This document shows, one piece after another, positions 13,681-25,410 of a stretch of DNA of 64,000 nucleotides (position 1 is the stretch's first letter; every line of letters begins with the position of its first letter). Position numbers and translations under genes: made by a program. Below the pieces are notes generated by a model. The model did no database searches. It saw only the letters and a program-made list of their open reading frames with translations, and had not been told where the DNA came from. Origin of the DNA: Dryomyza anilis (lineage: Eukaryota; Arthropoda; Insecta; Diptera; Dryomyzidae); the NCBI GenBank assembly GCA_951804985.1, contig OX638130.1, positions 130,523,593 to 130,587,592 on the forward strand, given 5' to 3'.

Positions 13681-16240
13681 CTGGAAAATCCAGCTATAAA
13701 TGTGCCAACTTTGACCCATCTACGACGCTCCGTTTAGAAGTTATGAAGGTTTTAAGAAAATTACAAACATTTTCAAATCACAATAAATTGTGCCGACTTT
13801 GACCCCTCTAGGAGGCTCCGTTTAGAAGTTATGAAGGTTTTAAGAAAATTACAAAAATGTTCAAATCACAATAAACTGTGCCGAACTTGACCCCTCTAGG
13901 AGGCTCCGTTTAGAAGTTATGAAGGTTTTAAAAAAATTACAAAATTTAAAGATCGAAAACTTGATTTCTCTGGTCTCCGTGTATCGATTAAATTAATATA
14001 AAATGCAAAATAAATCTGGAAAATCCAGCTATAAATGTGCCAACTTTGACCCATCTTCGACGCTCCGTTTAGAAGTTATGAAGGTTTTAAGAAAATTACA
14101 AAATTTAAAGATCGAAAACACGATTTTTCTGGTCTCCGTGTATCGATTAAATTAATTTAAAAGGCAAATTAAATCTGGAAAATCCAGCTATAAATGTGCC
14201 AACTTTTACAAAATTTAAAGATCGAAAACATGATTTTTCTGGTCTCCGTGTATCGATTAAATTAATTTAAAAGGCAAATTAAATCTGGAAAATCCAGCTA
14301 TAAATGTGCCAACTTTGACCCATCTACGACACTCCGTTTAGAAGTTATGAAGGTTTTAAAAAAATTACAAAATTTGAAGATCGAAAACTTGATTTCTCTG
14401 GTCTCCGTGTATCGATTAAATTAATTTAAAAGGCAAATTAAATCTGGAAAATCCAGATATAAATGTGCCAACTTCGACCCATCTACGACGCTCCGTTTAG
14501 AAGTTAGGTTAAAAAAAAAAAAATTAATATAAAAGGCAAATTAAATCTGGAAAATCCAGCTATAAATGTGCCAACTTTGACCCATCTACGACGCTCCGTT
14601 TAGAAGTTATGAAGGTTTTAAGAAAATTACAAAATTTAAGGATCGAAAACTTGATTTATCTGGTTTCCGTGTATCGATTAAATTAATTTAAAAGGCAAAT
14701 TAAATCTGGAAAATCCAGCTATAAATGTGCCAACTTTGACCCATCTAAGACGCTCCGTTTAGAAGTTATGAAGGTTTTAAGAAAATTACAAAAATTTTCA
14801 AATCACAATAAATTGTGCCGACTTTGACCCCTCTAGGAGGCTCCGTTTAGAAGTTATGAAGGTTTTAAAAAAATACAAAATTTAAAGATCGAAAACTTGA
14901 TTTCTCTGGTCTCCGTGTATCGATTAAATTAATTTAAAAGGCAAATTGAATCTGGAAAATCCAGCTATAAATGTGCCAACTTTGACCCATCTACGACGCT
15001 CCGTTTAGAAGTTATGAAGGATTTAAAAAAATTACAAAATTTGAAGATCGAAAACTTGATTTCTCTGGTCTCCGTGTATCGATTAAATTAATTTAAAAGG
15101 CAAATTAAATCTGGAAAATCCAGCTATAAATGTGCCAACTTTGACCCATCTACGACGCTCCGTTTAGAAGTTATGAAGGTTTTAAGAAAATTACAAAAAT
15201 TTTCAAATCACAATAAATTGTGCCGACTTTGACCCCTCTAGGAGGCTCCGTTTAGAAGTTATGAAGGTTTTAAAAAAATACAAAATTTAAAGATCGATAA
15301 CTTGATTTCTCTGGTCTCCGTGTATCGATTAAATTAATTTAAAAGGCAAATTAAATCTGGAAAATCCAGCTATAAATGTGCCAACTTTGACCCATCTAAG
15401 ACGCTCCGTTTAGAAGTTATGAAGGTTTTGAAAAATTACAAAATTTAAAGATCGAAATCTTCATTTCTCTGATCTCCGTGTATCGATTAAATTAATTTAA
15501 AAGGAAAATTAAATTTGGAAAATCCAGCTATAAATGTGCCAACTTTGACCCATCTACGACGCTCCGTTTAGAAGTTATAAAGGTTTTAAAAAAATTACAA
15601 AATTTAAAGATCGAAAACTTGATTTCTCTGGTCTCCGTGTATCGATTAAATTAAAGCTATAAATGTGCCAACTTTGACCCATCTAAGACGCTCCGTTTAG
15701 AAGTTATGAAGGTTTTAAGAAAATTACAAAAATTTTCAAATCACAATAAATTGTGCCGACTTTGACCCCTCTAGGAGGCTCCGTTTAGAAGTTATAAAGG
15801 TTTTAAAAAAATACAAAATTTAAAGATCGATAACTTGATTTCTCTGGTCTCCGTGCATCGATTAAATTAATTTAAAAGGCAAATTAAATCTGGAAAATCC
15901 AGCTATAAATGTGCCAACTTTGACCCATCTAAGACGCTCCGTTTAGAAGTTATGAAGGTTTTGAAAAATTACAAAATTTAAAGATCGAAATCTTCATTTC
16001 TCTGATCTCCGTGTATCGATTAAATTAATTTAAAAGGAAAATTAAATTTGGAAAATCCAGCTATAAATGTGCCAACTTTGACCCATCTACGACGCTCCGT
16101 TTAGAAGTTATAAAGGTTTTAAAAAAATTACAAAATTTAAAGATCGGAAACTTGATTTCTCTGGTCTCCGTGTATCGATTAAATTAATTTAAAAGGCAAA
16201 TTAAATCTGGAAAACCCAGCAATAAATGTGCCAACTTTGA

Positions 16241-16515
16241 ACATTTTCAAGATAATTTTCAAATCACCATAAATTGTACCCATTTTGACCCCTCTAGGAG
16301 GCTCCGTTTAGAAGTTATGAAGGTTTTAAGAAAATTAAATAATTTGAACAATCGATTTCTCTGGTCTCCGCTGATCGACTGATTTAATTTAAAAGGAAAA
16401 TAATTATTAAAAATGCAAATTAACTCCTAAACTAGTCCAGCTAAAAAAAATAGGGAAATTTTTCGAATTCGAAATTGAGTGAATTTAAAATGAGCACCTC
16501 CGTTAGAGTTGTGTT
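16241..16515. repeat. Degenerate right edge of the satellite
   Basis: Units here have many substitutions and altered length. There is a short-type middle ('ttttcaaatcaccataaatt'), then one recognisable 'cctctaggaggctccgttta' junction. A diverged long unit follows, in which 'ggtctccgctgatcgactga' replaces 'ggtctccgtgtatcgattaa'. A last faint trace is 'cctccgttagagttgtg' near 16,498. Loss of homogeneity at array ends is typical of satellites kept uniform by unequal exchange. Confidence 0.8.
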
Positions 16516-17409
16516 CCTTTAATAGACAAATTTATTACTTTTGTTTGGCATAAACTTGATTTGTTGGCCTTTGGACAAATATAGCACGGATGCCATACCG
16601 AGTCTGTTTAACAAAGCGAGACCTGTTTAACTAAAAATGTAGACTAAAGCAATTCAAGTTTAGGAAGAAATACATTTCTGATTTGTTTCTTTTTGAAAAT
16701 CACGTCCTACAGAATTTGTAAAGCCCTGCTTTGCAGAGTTCGAGTAGCACACGTGAGTGTCCTTGAGACGGACAGCAGTATTCAAGACAAATCCTGTATT
16801 ATTTTTTGAATATTTACTTTAATGCCATGACGTGCAAATAATACTGCGATTGACGTACGCATGCAAAAAGGACGAAGGAACGAAAGAAAGGACGACGAAA
16901 CCTCGAAAGTTTATTCAATTGCAAATTGAAAGAAAAACAAAAAACCGAGCCAATGGGGAAACAACTAGAGAAAAGTAAACTATTTTCATTTAATTTGCAC
17001 TTCGGTCTCTGTGGAAGGGCTGCATCGAAGAAAAGCATCGAGGACTTGAAATCTTCGATATTTCAATAGCAAAGGAGTGTGATTCAGCGTAGAGTTTTAT
17101 TAACCACAGGATAATAAAAACGGATAATAAAAACAAAAGTGGCAAAATTAAAATTTTGTGTATTTAAATTTTCAAAAGTAATTGAAATGTTTTCATCACA
17201 AACACACACACACACTAATTGCTTTCCCGCACACATTATGCGGCATATGTGTGTGAATACGTGTGTGTGCCTGTGTACGTGTGTGCCATCACCAACACAA
17301 TCACCACGAAGTGAATCACAGCCAGACGATAAAACAAAAACGGTGGCAGTCAGTGTGGTGCGGCTTATTAAATTCACTTAGCAAAATAAAAAGTCATAAA
17401 AACATAAGA
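16516..17409 (+). other. Unique spacer and likely 5' leader of the exon at 17,410
   Basis: Non-repetitive AT-rich DNA without a credible gene. It holds an E-box-like CACGTG near 16,750. Near 17,196-17,286 a CA run is followed by GT-rich DNA. I see no clear TATA box. Confidence 0.5.
17196..17286. repeat. CA run followed by GT-rich run (hairpin-capable)
   Basis: An (AC)n tract at about 17,200-17,215 faces an interrupted (GT)n tract at about 17,247-17,286 across about 30 bases. The two halves are complementary, so a hairpin could form just upstream of the candidate start codon. Confidence 0.75.
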
Positions 17410-17520
17410 ATGTCTTCTCTGCGAAGGATAATGGCACGCAGTCACGTCGGACTGGCAGAGCCGGCAACGGAGAAGCCGAAGGAGGTGCGGGAAGTGAGTG
17501 ACATGCAGGATGATACTCAT
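17410..17520 (+). CDS. Candidate first coding exon of an unidentified, long-intron gene
   Basis: An ATG at 17,410 opens exactly 37 codons. They run into a textbook 5' splice site: the last codon CAT ends at 17,520 and the intron begins GTAAGTG, in phase 0. The peptide begins MSSLRRIMARSHVG, followed by a charged stretch rich in E, K, P and D. It is of normal complexity and has a GC content well above the flanking DNA, which is why I favour coding. It contains no signal peptide, membrane segment or domain that I recognise. The frame stays open beyond the donor only to 17,538. I found no matching acceptor exon within the window, so the rest would lie beyond a long intron or outside. It could also be a chance open frame in a 5' leader. 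Confidence 0.42.
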
Positions 17521-18619
17521 GTAAGTGTGAGTCTTTGATTTCCGCATCCTTTGCATGGGGTGGAGTAGGAGGAGGAAAATCGTAAAACGTGAGTGATAAA
17601 AAACTCATTTAAGATAAGCCAAAAACCATGTCAAACAATGAAGCCAAAGAGTGGGTGGCGCAGCAACAAGAAAGAGGCAGAAAAGGGACAGGGTCTTGTG
17701 ATTGGAATTGAATAGAATGGAGCTGTTTGGAAATTAAGTTCTTGCTGTCAATGTAATAATAAGCTAAATTTATAGAAGGGCAGACGGACAATATATAACA
17801 TACATTTTGTGGTTTAATCAATGCCAAGGCAAGGGTTTCAACATTCACCATTCTTAAAGCATTCAGTGTGTAAGGAGCTCCAAGTAAGAGAAAACATTAC
17901 ATCTTGAAAGCAGAAGGCTTCTTTCCCTATTCCCTACGTATTACCTACACAATCATATTAACTACTTCTCCGCAAAGTATGCAATAAAATAAAATATCTC
18001 TCTGAGCACACACACACAGACGCCGAAACGACCTTGTTTAATGCCAAATAAAACAGCGAAATTAAATCCTTAAATCAACACATTTACAGCGGTGACACCA
18101 TCACGACAGACAGCGTGTGGATCTCGTCTGCCTGCATCCGGTGTAATATGTGTGAGAGACTCCTCGCGTTTCACAGATCTGTGCATGTGCCACTGTGTGG
18201 AGGTAATGCACACGCGTGCGTGTGTGTGTGAGGGAAACCTAATGAAAAAATAATAGAGCACATCTCCTTGGGGAGGAATGCCATGCTTAACTAAGCACAC
18301 ACGTGCAAACGAAACTCTCAGACCGCCTTCCAACGCAGCTCAAATGTTTAAATACTTTCGGATTATTGAAAATATTTAATATTTTCTAACTGGTTGATAA
18401 GGAATTTATATAAATATTTAACGGAAGAGTATAACTATATTTCCAAATCCGATGCATATCAATCAATCCACTGTTGTATTTAAATATGTAAATATTCCAC
18501 ATAGTTTCATATTTTAGATACGCGAGACAATCCAATACCATGAATAAAAATATTTCGAGTTTTTAAAATGAAGATCTATATTTGACGAGAGGTACCGCGA
18601 CATTGAAATAATTTTCTAT
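17521..18619. other. Putative intron or spacer, no gene seen
   Basis: Unique DNA with short CA/GT microsatellites (about 18,008-18,022 and 18,208-18,230). Open frames here are short and of biased composition. If the exon at 17,410 is real, this is the start of its first intron. Confidence 0.5.
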
Positions 18620-18740
18620 TAAGAGTCAAAGGGTATACACAGTTTGGAACGCCGTTTTTATATATATTCTTGATCAGCATGACCTCCTGAGTCAATTTCC
18701 TTCTTCCAAATTTCCCATGTGACCTAACGTTCCTTACTGG
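18620..18740 (-). repeat. Internally deleted copy of the 'gatcaagaatatatatac' dispersed repeat
   Basis: Read on the minus strand, it joins the 5' head of the family ('ttaggtcacatgggaaattt') directly to its 3' tail ('actcaggaggtcatgctgat', then 'caagaatatatata'). The 500-700 bp middle present at 26,605-27,420 and 32,680-33,345 is missing. Confidence 0.75.
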
Positions 18741-20289
18741 TTTGATGTTGCAGTCGTTGGTGTTCTTGATGGCGACTTTAAATTGATTATGAGTATACGT
18801 CCTAGTCTGACATTGAAAAAAGTCAACCCGCCAAAAATGTTTTCATCGAAATCTGAATATGACAAATGGACCACCATCGAAAATTTCAAATTTGTTCTCC
18901 CTTCGGATAAAAATTACAGAAGCAGTCATTATTATAACAGGCACTTTTTGTATTTTTTATTTTGTTCAGTATTTAAAAAATCGAAAATAGAATCGAATAT
19001 GCATTATAAATATACAGGGTGGTCGGTTTATCCATGTCAGTAATTTAGGAGGTAATTCTATGACTCAAAACAATAAGAAAATATTAAATGAAAAAAATGC
19101 CTTATTCTTCATCCTGTTTAAGATACAGGGTGTTTAAGAAATGCATATTACTGACGTAATCTAGACAGAAATTGGTTAGAAATTATAATATGTTGATAAA
19201 TAATTATCTTTCCAATGGTTGTTTCTTTTTAAAAATATACGCAATATGTCAATTTACAAAAATACCAATTTTTACCATGTCATTGATTTTCAGAAAATTT
19301 CGTTACGTAACGATAACCCCCCCCCCCTCCCTTTTTGTCCTAATTTATAATGATAAATTTAAAATGATAAATTCCCAATACTTTATTACCAATCCCAGTG
19401 ATTTTTACAGGGCCAATGTTTATTTCTTACTTACCAGGTTACACAGTGACAGGAACGTACTGGGAAAGAACTGCTATATCTTGATATATTATAAAAAAAG
19501 GGGTGGTATTCAGGCCCGAAGCCAGGATTATCGTTCGAGGGGTTTTCAAAAAATACTTTAATTTTTAAGAGAGAGTTCCATAAAATACGTCCGCGCATAA
19601 AAATTAATTCTTTTTCATTTTGGATTATGTATTTTCAAATCTTAAATTTATTTTGGAATATTTCCGGCCGAAAATAATGACTCAGTATTTTCAAGAAAAA
19701 CTTAAATGGAGATAAAACGTTTTTCTTCAATTTTTTTTTTTCCAAAAATTGGGAAATTATAAAATTCAAAAACTTACAAGTAAGTATACTAAATTAAATA
19801 TGGATTGTATGTTTTCAAAATTGTTAATTTTTTATAATCTAGGAGAGTATCGACCGATCTGCATCAAAATTTCATAGGATATAAAGAAACCAAAAATGGA
19901 ATAACATAAAAAATGGTATTAATCGAATTTGCATGTTATAGAATGGGGTGCTATATTTTCATGCATTTAAAATTAAAAAAATATTAATTGTTTTTTTTTG
20001 TATATATAACTTTTATAGAGGGAATAGAACATTATTGAGCATATTGAGCATATCACATTAAAGTTCAAATAGGTCTGCGTCCTTGGTTTTTTTTTTGTTT
20101 TGCCAAATCGCTTCCTTTCGAGAATACTCAATTACAAATAAAGTCCAATGACATAGTTGGATTCTGGGAAAATTAAAAAAAAAAATCTCTTCTATGAAAT
20201 CGAGGTTCGAACATAGAGGTCAAATCATAAAAATGTAAAAAATAGAGTTAATTGAAAAATTGAAAAAAAATCCTTATTTAAGATTTTGT
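18741..20289. other. AT-rich spacer with an 11-C homopolymer
   Basis: No gene is supported. A run of 11 C residues at 19,317-19,327 stands out in otherwise AT-rich DNA. 'acagggtg'-type sequence near 19,014 and 19,124 (once 'acagggtggtcg', once 'acagggtgtttaag') suggests old repeat ends. The rest is poly-T-rich and featureless. Confidence 0.5.
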
Positions 20290-20450
20290 AAAAATTTGAT
20301 GGAAGCAGAACCAGAATCGTATTTTTGGAACCGGAACCGTTGTTCAAAAATGTGTGGAACCGGAATCGGAACTGGAACCGTTATTTTAAAAATCTTTGAA
20401 CCAGATCCGGAACCGATAATCCAAAGGGTTTTAGTCCCTAAAAAGAAATA
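20290..20450 (+). repeat. Relic of the 'gaaccggaaccg' element family
   Basis: It contains repeated 'ggaaccggaaccgt' and 'aaatgtgtggaaccgg' words. The same words occur inside the elements at 39,225-39,851 and 55,065-55,727. No terminal repeats are visible, so it is an internal fragment. Confidence 0.65.
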
Positions 20451-22964
20451 AGAATATTTTTTGATATAGTACTGATTTTATTTTTCTTATATATCATAAT
20501 TTATGTCTTCAAATTGATTTAAACTAATTAAAAAAGAGAAATTGTCTTCAGTGTAGTGAAAATTAATTACATATCCGTATATTTTAAGCGAGTTTAACCA
20601 TTTATTTCATTTAAATAAGAGTAAGAGTGCTTAAATAAATTCAAATTAATCTGTGTGCAAAAGTAATTGTGTCAGCAGAAGCCGAGGATTTTTTTGTATA
20701 TGTTTTTAATTAATGAGTTTTCCCTTACTTACCACAAAAAAAAAACACACATCACACAGTCTAGACGGCAAAAGGAATAAAAGCTGAAAAATGATGCGTG
20801 GCACAATACTGTCTGAACATTAATTCATAATCATTAAAATTGAATTATTAAATTATAAAAATTGCAGACATTATATGAAATTTTGTATATTTTACAAAAA
20901 TATCACACATAAGAAATACTGCGAGCAACATTTGTCAAAAAAAAAAATAGCGCCATTTGATGACCACCCTATAAATTGCGACACCCATAACCACATCCAA
21001 TACATGTGAAAAATAAAGCCACAACTTTGGCGCACATCCAACCACCTACAGCCCACAACATTCAAAACTATTTTCCAACTTGAGAAGAAATCCTCCTCTC
21101 GCCCATTTCGGAGAACAGTTCCCAAAATTTCACCTGAATCATGTTTTCGCCTAACTTTTAACAGCATTCAAGAGTTTTCGCCATCGAAACCCCCGCTTTC
21201 TTTTCGCAGTCAGTCGGTCTGACTTACTGAATGAGTGACTGTCTCACTCTCGCCAAGACACTACTCATCTCACTCGCCCACTGCACTTGTATCCTTTGGT
21301 GCAGTTGTTCGCAAGGTGAAACAGCAATGGGATGAATGGAAAAGTTTTGGCAAAAGCACAGTCATTGCCCACAACCGACAGTCTCAATTCTGTAAAATAA
21401 TAAAAGGAAAAACAGTTAAAAGATTCTTTTATTTGGCGATTCGGTCTACAGAAAGTGAGTGTGTGTGTCGATGCAATGAATGGGAAAATCTTTCACTTTG
21501 TTGCATTTTATAATAGTTGCACTTGGCAACTATATCAAACATTTTTTTTCTAAATTTTAAGCAGTATTCTGAGTAATTCAGGGTTGTACCAATTTCAAGA
21601 CAAATTATTTATGTTTGCTAACGTAAAACATTGAATCATTGATAATAATTGATTCAATATCATTTAAAATTGAATTTATTCAAAATAGAGAAATGCTGTG
21701 TTCGAGTAGTTTAAAATTTAAAAACTATTAAAATAGAAAAATTCTAAAACAATACCTTAAATCAACTTTTAAAACAACTTGCGTAGTTTTTTTCATCTTC
21801 AATCTGCGAACCCCTTTTCCCGAATTGCTTCCTGTATATCCACTTAACGAAGTTTCCTGTAATTCTCTTTGCGATTTTTCTTTGCTCGTTATTACGTCGT
21901 AATGACAAATTTACAAACGAAAGTTTTCCCTTGAAGAACTTTTTTGCAGCCGCGATTTGAAGGAATCTGTACGAAAATCAGTAGCAGTTCAGAAATCAAT
22001 CGTCGTTGCATGATTTCCATACAACAAAAACGACATAGTATTTCGGCACAAACTAAACTATGTTTTTTAACTCTGAGTTCTACAAAGTACAAATTTAATA
22101 CTTTTAAAAAAATATTTCGACTTTCTGCGTTTCTGCCGCCGCGCTCAACTTAATGACAGCAATGTAAGCGCAGAAAAACTTATGATGAAAAAACAAATCA
22201 AGAAGCTAATGTCGGTCACTCCAACCAAGAGATGACACTGAAGTTGTTATGGTTCAGTACCTCATATTGAATCAGTCACGCACATTTTGAGCTACCAATG
22301 GGTTCAATTGAAAAAAATTCTTATCTACGAGAATGCTTTATTTTAATTTTCAAATTTAAAGTAGATACTGAACATTCTGAACACATAGTTATTATGGCCG
22401 CATTCAAGGCTGTAGGGTTTAAAGAAAAGCAAAAAGCTTTCAATAAGACAGTCAAAAGGCAAAGAAAAAAACACATTCAACTCCATCTTTAGCGGCAAAT
22501 CGTGGAATGAGTTGTCAAAACAGGGAATTTGTAAGTTTTTAAGTGATTTTGCAAAAGTTGCACCCTCTCTGAATGCTGCATGGATTAATCTTTTAATAAT
22601 TTATTTGTTAGCAAGTTTCCGAAGAAAAATAGTAGCAGTTGCCTTTATTTCTTTCTTTAGTGGCTTTGTTGTTGTCGTAACCTAATCGGATAAAGCTTAA
22701 CTTTCAACAAAGATTCAGGTCTTTTTGATGATGAAGTTGATGATGAATTGATTTTAAGTTATTTGCGAATTTGCGAAAAACAAAATATTTCCAAGAAATC
22801 TGTGTCAATGATTTCTATCAAGTTTATAATTATTCAAAAAATATCAATAATAAAGATTTTTTTTTATATTGAATAACAGTAATGATTTTTGTAGTTCATC
22901 TATACAACAATATCGTCGACAAAACATCGTCGCTTCTAACAATAACTTATGAACATCACATTTT
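20451..22964. other. Unique spacer, no gene seen
   Basis: AT-rich, with moderately GC-rich islands (about 20,980-21,370). The longest open frames (for example 21,235-21,513) have no recognisable domain and are bounded by no good splice sites. The 'gcagtcagtcggtctgac' near 21,207 resembles an insect initiator but has no supporting TATA box or downstream gene. Confidence 0.5.
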
Positions 22965-23065
22965 TATAGGGTATATTCACTTAAGTGCCGATATCCGTCA
23001 GTCTGTCAGTCACCCTGTCTCTCTGCCAAGTCGGGTATCAAAAATGGACTTGATCGGTAGCTGTG
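22965..23065. repeat. Fragment of a dispersed repeat
   Basis: 'tatagggtatattcacttaa' followed by 'cgtcagtctgtcagtcaccc' and 'aaaatggacttgatcgg' resembles the variable cytosine-thymine-rich segment found in fly repeats that end in 'agggtata'. The relation to the copies at 26.6 and 32.7 kb is weak. Confidence 0.4.
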
Positions 23066-23153
23066 GTTAAATGTTGTACACCGCATTTAAGAAATAATCT
23101 ACTGGAGAATTTGAATTTACATTAGGGATATATAAAAGTATAGTTTTTTCTTA

Positions 23154-23498
23154 CCCAAGTAACAATTTACTAGGCAGCTAAGTTTCTCGTAGGAATTTGA
23201 AAAATATAAACTCGCCAGTGAAAACTAGTCGAAACTTTGTCGGTTACTAGTAGGGATTTGAAGAGTAAATCCCTGCCAGTACAACTAGTCAAAAACTGGT
23301 CTATCCCCAGTAAAACAAGTCGGTTACTGGTAGGGATTTGAAGAGAAGATTCCTGTCAGTTACCTTGTCAAAAACCGAGAAATTACCAGAAAGTGTTTTA
23401 CTGGCTAGTTTCTGGTCGGGAAATGCGTGATATTGCTTGCGAGTTACTCGACAAGTGACTGGATACTGATTGAATACTGGTACGAATTGTTACTTGGG
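23154..23498. mobile_element. 345-bp inverted-repeat element (MITE) with TA target duplication
   Basis: The left end 'cccaagtaacaatt' and the right end 'aattgttacttggg' are perfect inverted repeats of 14 bases. The element is flanked on both sides by TA (23,152-23,153 and 23,499-23,500). Inside are two tandem copies of about 90 bp, each with 'cggttact(a/g)gtagggatttgaagag'. There is no coding capacity. The TA duplication fits the Tc1/mariner superfamily, as a non-autonomous derivative. Confidence 0.85.
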
Positions 23499-24049
23499 TA
23501 TGTACTTATAGGTACTCAAATGTACACAAATATTTTTAAATTTCTTTACAGTAGCCGCATTTTATTTTCAATTCTTTGTATTATCGTTTGAAAATAAATA
23601 TTTACAAATTTTTGTAAGAGCCTTTCATATGATTTTCTTAGAAACATAGAAAAACACTAATTAACCATGATGAAAAAAAAATATATTTAATGTGATGAAT
23701 TTATTCATAAAAATTATGAATTTTTCACCAATTACCAGATAAATCATATTGATACCACCGTTCATTAAATGACATATTAATGAATGCATTTATTATATAC
23801 TAGCTGGATCCGTGCACGACTCGTGCCAAGATTTTCTGAATTCAAAGATATGGAGCAATTTTATTATTATAAAAAACATTTTATTATTTATATGAGGGGC
23901 CCGTGCTTAGCTGTTGAAATTTTTTTATTGGTTTTATAAATGTGGTAACCAAATAATTCTCCGCCAAAACAACTTTTCTCAAAGACAATTTTTTCTCAGA
24001 TTGCGCTTCTCCGCAGAATTATTCCCAGTAGAAATCTTCCCGGAAAATC

Positions 24050-24170
24050 CACATAGAACGCTTTCCCGTAGAATTCTCAACGTAGAATTCATCCCGGTAG
24101 AATTGTTCCCGGTAGAATTCTTTCCCGTAGAATTCTTCCCCGTAGAGTTTTTCCCAGTAGAAGTTTTAGT
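24050..24170 (+). repeat. 15-bp minisatellite, 'gtagaattcttcccg' type
   Basis: About eight degenerate copies of a 15-base unit with 'gtagaattc' at their core. Because the period is divisible by three it reads open as a repeating PVEFF peptide, which is an arithmetic consequence rather than evidence of a protein. Confidence 0.85.
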
Positions 24171-25350
24171 GTGGTGGGTTTTAATGTAGTGAGTTTCGGT
24201 GTGGTGAGTTTAGATGTGGTGAATTTTGGAGTGGTGAGTTTAATTGTGGTTAGTTTTGGTGTGGTGTTTTTAAGTGTGGTGAGTTTTAGTGTAGTTAATT
24301 ATAGTGTGGTGGGTTTTAGTGAGGTGAATTTTAGTGCGGTGAGTTTTAGTGTGGTGAGTTTTAGTGTATCGAAATTTGAGTGTTGTGAGTTTTAATGTGG
24401 TGAGTTTAAAAGTGGTGAATTTTAATGTGGTGAAATTTTAGTGTAGTGAGTTTTAGTGTGGTGAGTTTTAGTGAGGTGAAATTTTAGAGTGGTGAGTTTA
24501 AGTGTGGTGAATTTTAGTGTGTTGAATTTTTGTGTGGTTAGTTTTAGTGTGGTGAGTTTTAGTGTGGTGAGTTTTAGTGTTGTAAGTTTTAGTGTGGTGA
24601 ATTTTTGTGTGGTTAGTTTTAGTGTGGTGAGTTTTAGTGTTGTGAATTTTAGTGCGGTGAGTTTTAGTGTGGCGAAATTTGAGTGTAGTGAGTTTTAGTG
24701 TGGTGAGTTTATATATGGTGAAATTTTAGTGTGGTGAGTTTTAGTGTGGTGAATTTTAGTGTGGTGAGTTTTAGTGTGGTGAAATTTTAGTGTGGTGGGT
24801 TTTAGTGTGGTGAATTTTAGTGTGTTAAATTTTTGTGTGGTGAGTTTAAATGTGGTGAGTTTTAGTGTGGTGAGTTTTAGTGTGGTAAGTTTTTGTGTGG
24901 TGAGTTTTAGTGTGGTGAGTTTTAGTGTGGTGAGTTTTAGTGTGGTAAGTTTTTGTGTGGTGAGTTTTAGTGTGGTGAGTTTTAGTGTGGTGAGTTTTAG
25001 TGTGGTGAATTTTGGTGTGGTGAGTTTTAGTGTGTTGAATTTTTGTGTGGTGAGTTTAAGTGTGGTGAGTTTTAGTGTGGTGAGTTTTAGTGTGGTGAGT
25101 TTAAGTGTGGTGAGTTTTAGTGTGGTGAGTTTTAGTGTGGTGAGTTTTAGTGTGGTGAGTTTTAGTGTGGTGAGTTTTTGTGTGGTGAGTTTTAGTGTGG
25201 TGAGTTTTAGTGTGGTGAGTTTTAGTGTGGTGAATTTTAGTGTGGTGAGTTTTAGTGTGGTGAATTATAGTGTGGTGGGTTTTAAAGTGGTTAATTTAAG
25301 GGTGAATTTTAGTGTGGTGAGTTTTAGTTTGGTTAGTTTTAGTGTGGTGA
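24171..25350 (+). repeat. 15-bp minisatellite, 'gtggtgagttttagt' type
   Basis: About 75 to 80 tandem copies of a G/T-rich 15-base unit span nearly 1.2 kb directly after the 'gtagaattcttcccg' array. The junction contains intermediate units ('gtagaagttttagt'), so this array probably evolved from the preceding one. In one frame it reads VVSFS repeated, giving apparent open frames up to 243 codons. The extreme composition and repetition argue against a real protein. Confidence 0.9.
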
Positions 25351-25410
25351 GTTTGTTTTTCTTTTTCTTTCCTTTTTTTGTTTTTCATTTAGTTTGGATT
25401 GTGGTTTTAT

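Larger units (their letters stand above)
1..16440. repeat. Complex satellite array of two interleaved unit types (about 159 bp and 88 bp)
   Basis: Tandem repeats fill this region and run off the left edge. The long unit starts 'gctccgtttagaagttatga', passes through 'tttctctggtctccgtgtat' and the hairpin 'ctggaaaatccag', and ends 'gtgccaactttgacccatct'. Example: start 494, next start 653, so 159 bp. The short unit (152 to 240, so 88 bp) has the same first 41 bases and a similar last 25 bases ('gtgccgactttgacccctct'). Its middle of about 22 bases ('cattttcaaatcacaataaa') replaces the 93-base middle of the long unit, so it is not a simple deletion. No open frame of 60 codons occurs in any frame over the array. 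Some units are fused or truncated (near 393, 9,015, 14,205 and 15,650), as expected from unequal exchange. I do not recognise the family with certainty. Confidence 0.97.

Noticed and set aside
1..16440. CRISPR-like array (regular repeats with variable middles)
   Set aside because: The variable parts are themselves repeated, units are 88-159 bp, and the context is eukaryotic; it is a satellite.
18580..18620. A further SINE fragment ('gacgagaggtaccgcg')
   Set aside because: Only a dozen bases resemble the SINE body, too few to claim.
21190..21250. A core promoter around 'gcagtcagtcggtctgac'
   Set aside because: Initiator-like sequence alone is common; no TATA box, DPE at a measured distance, or downstream gene supports it.
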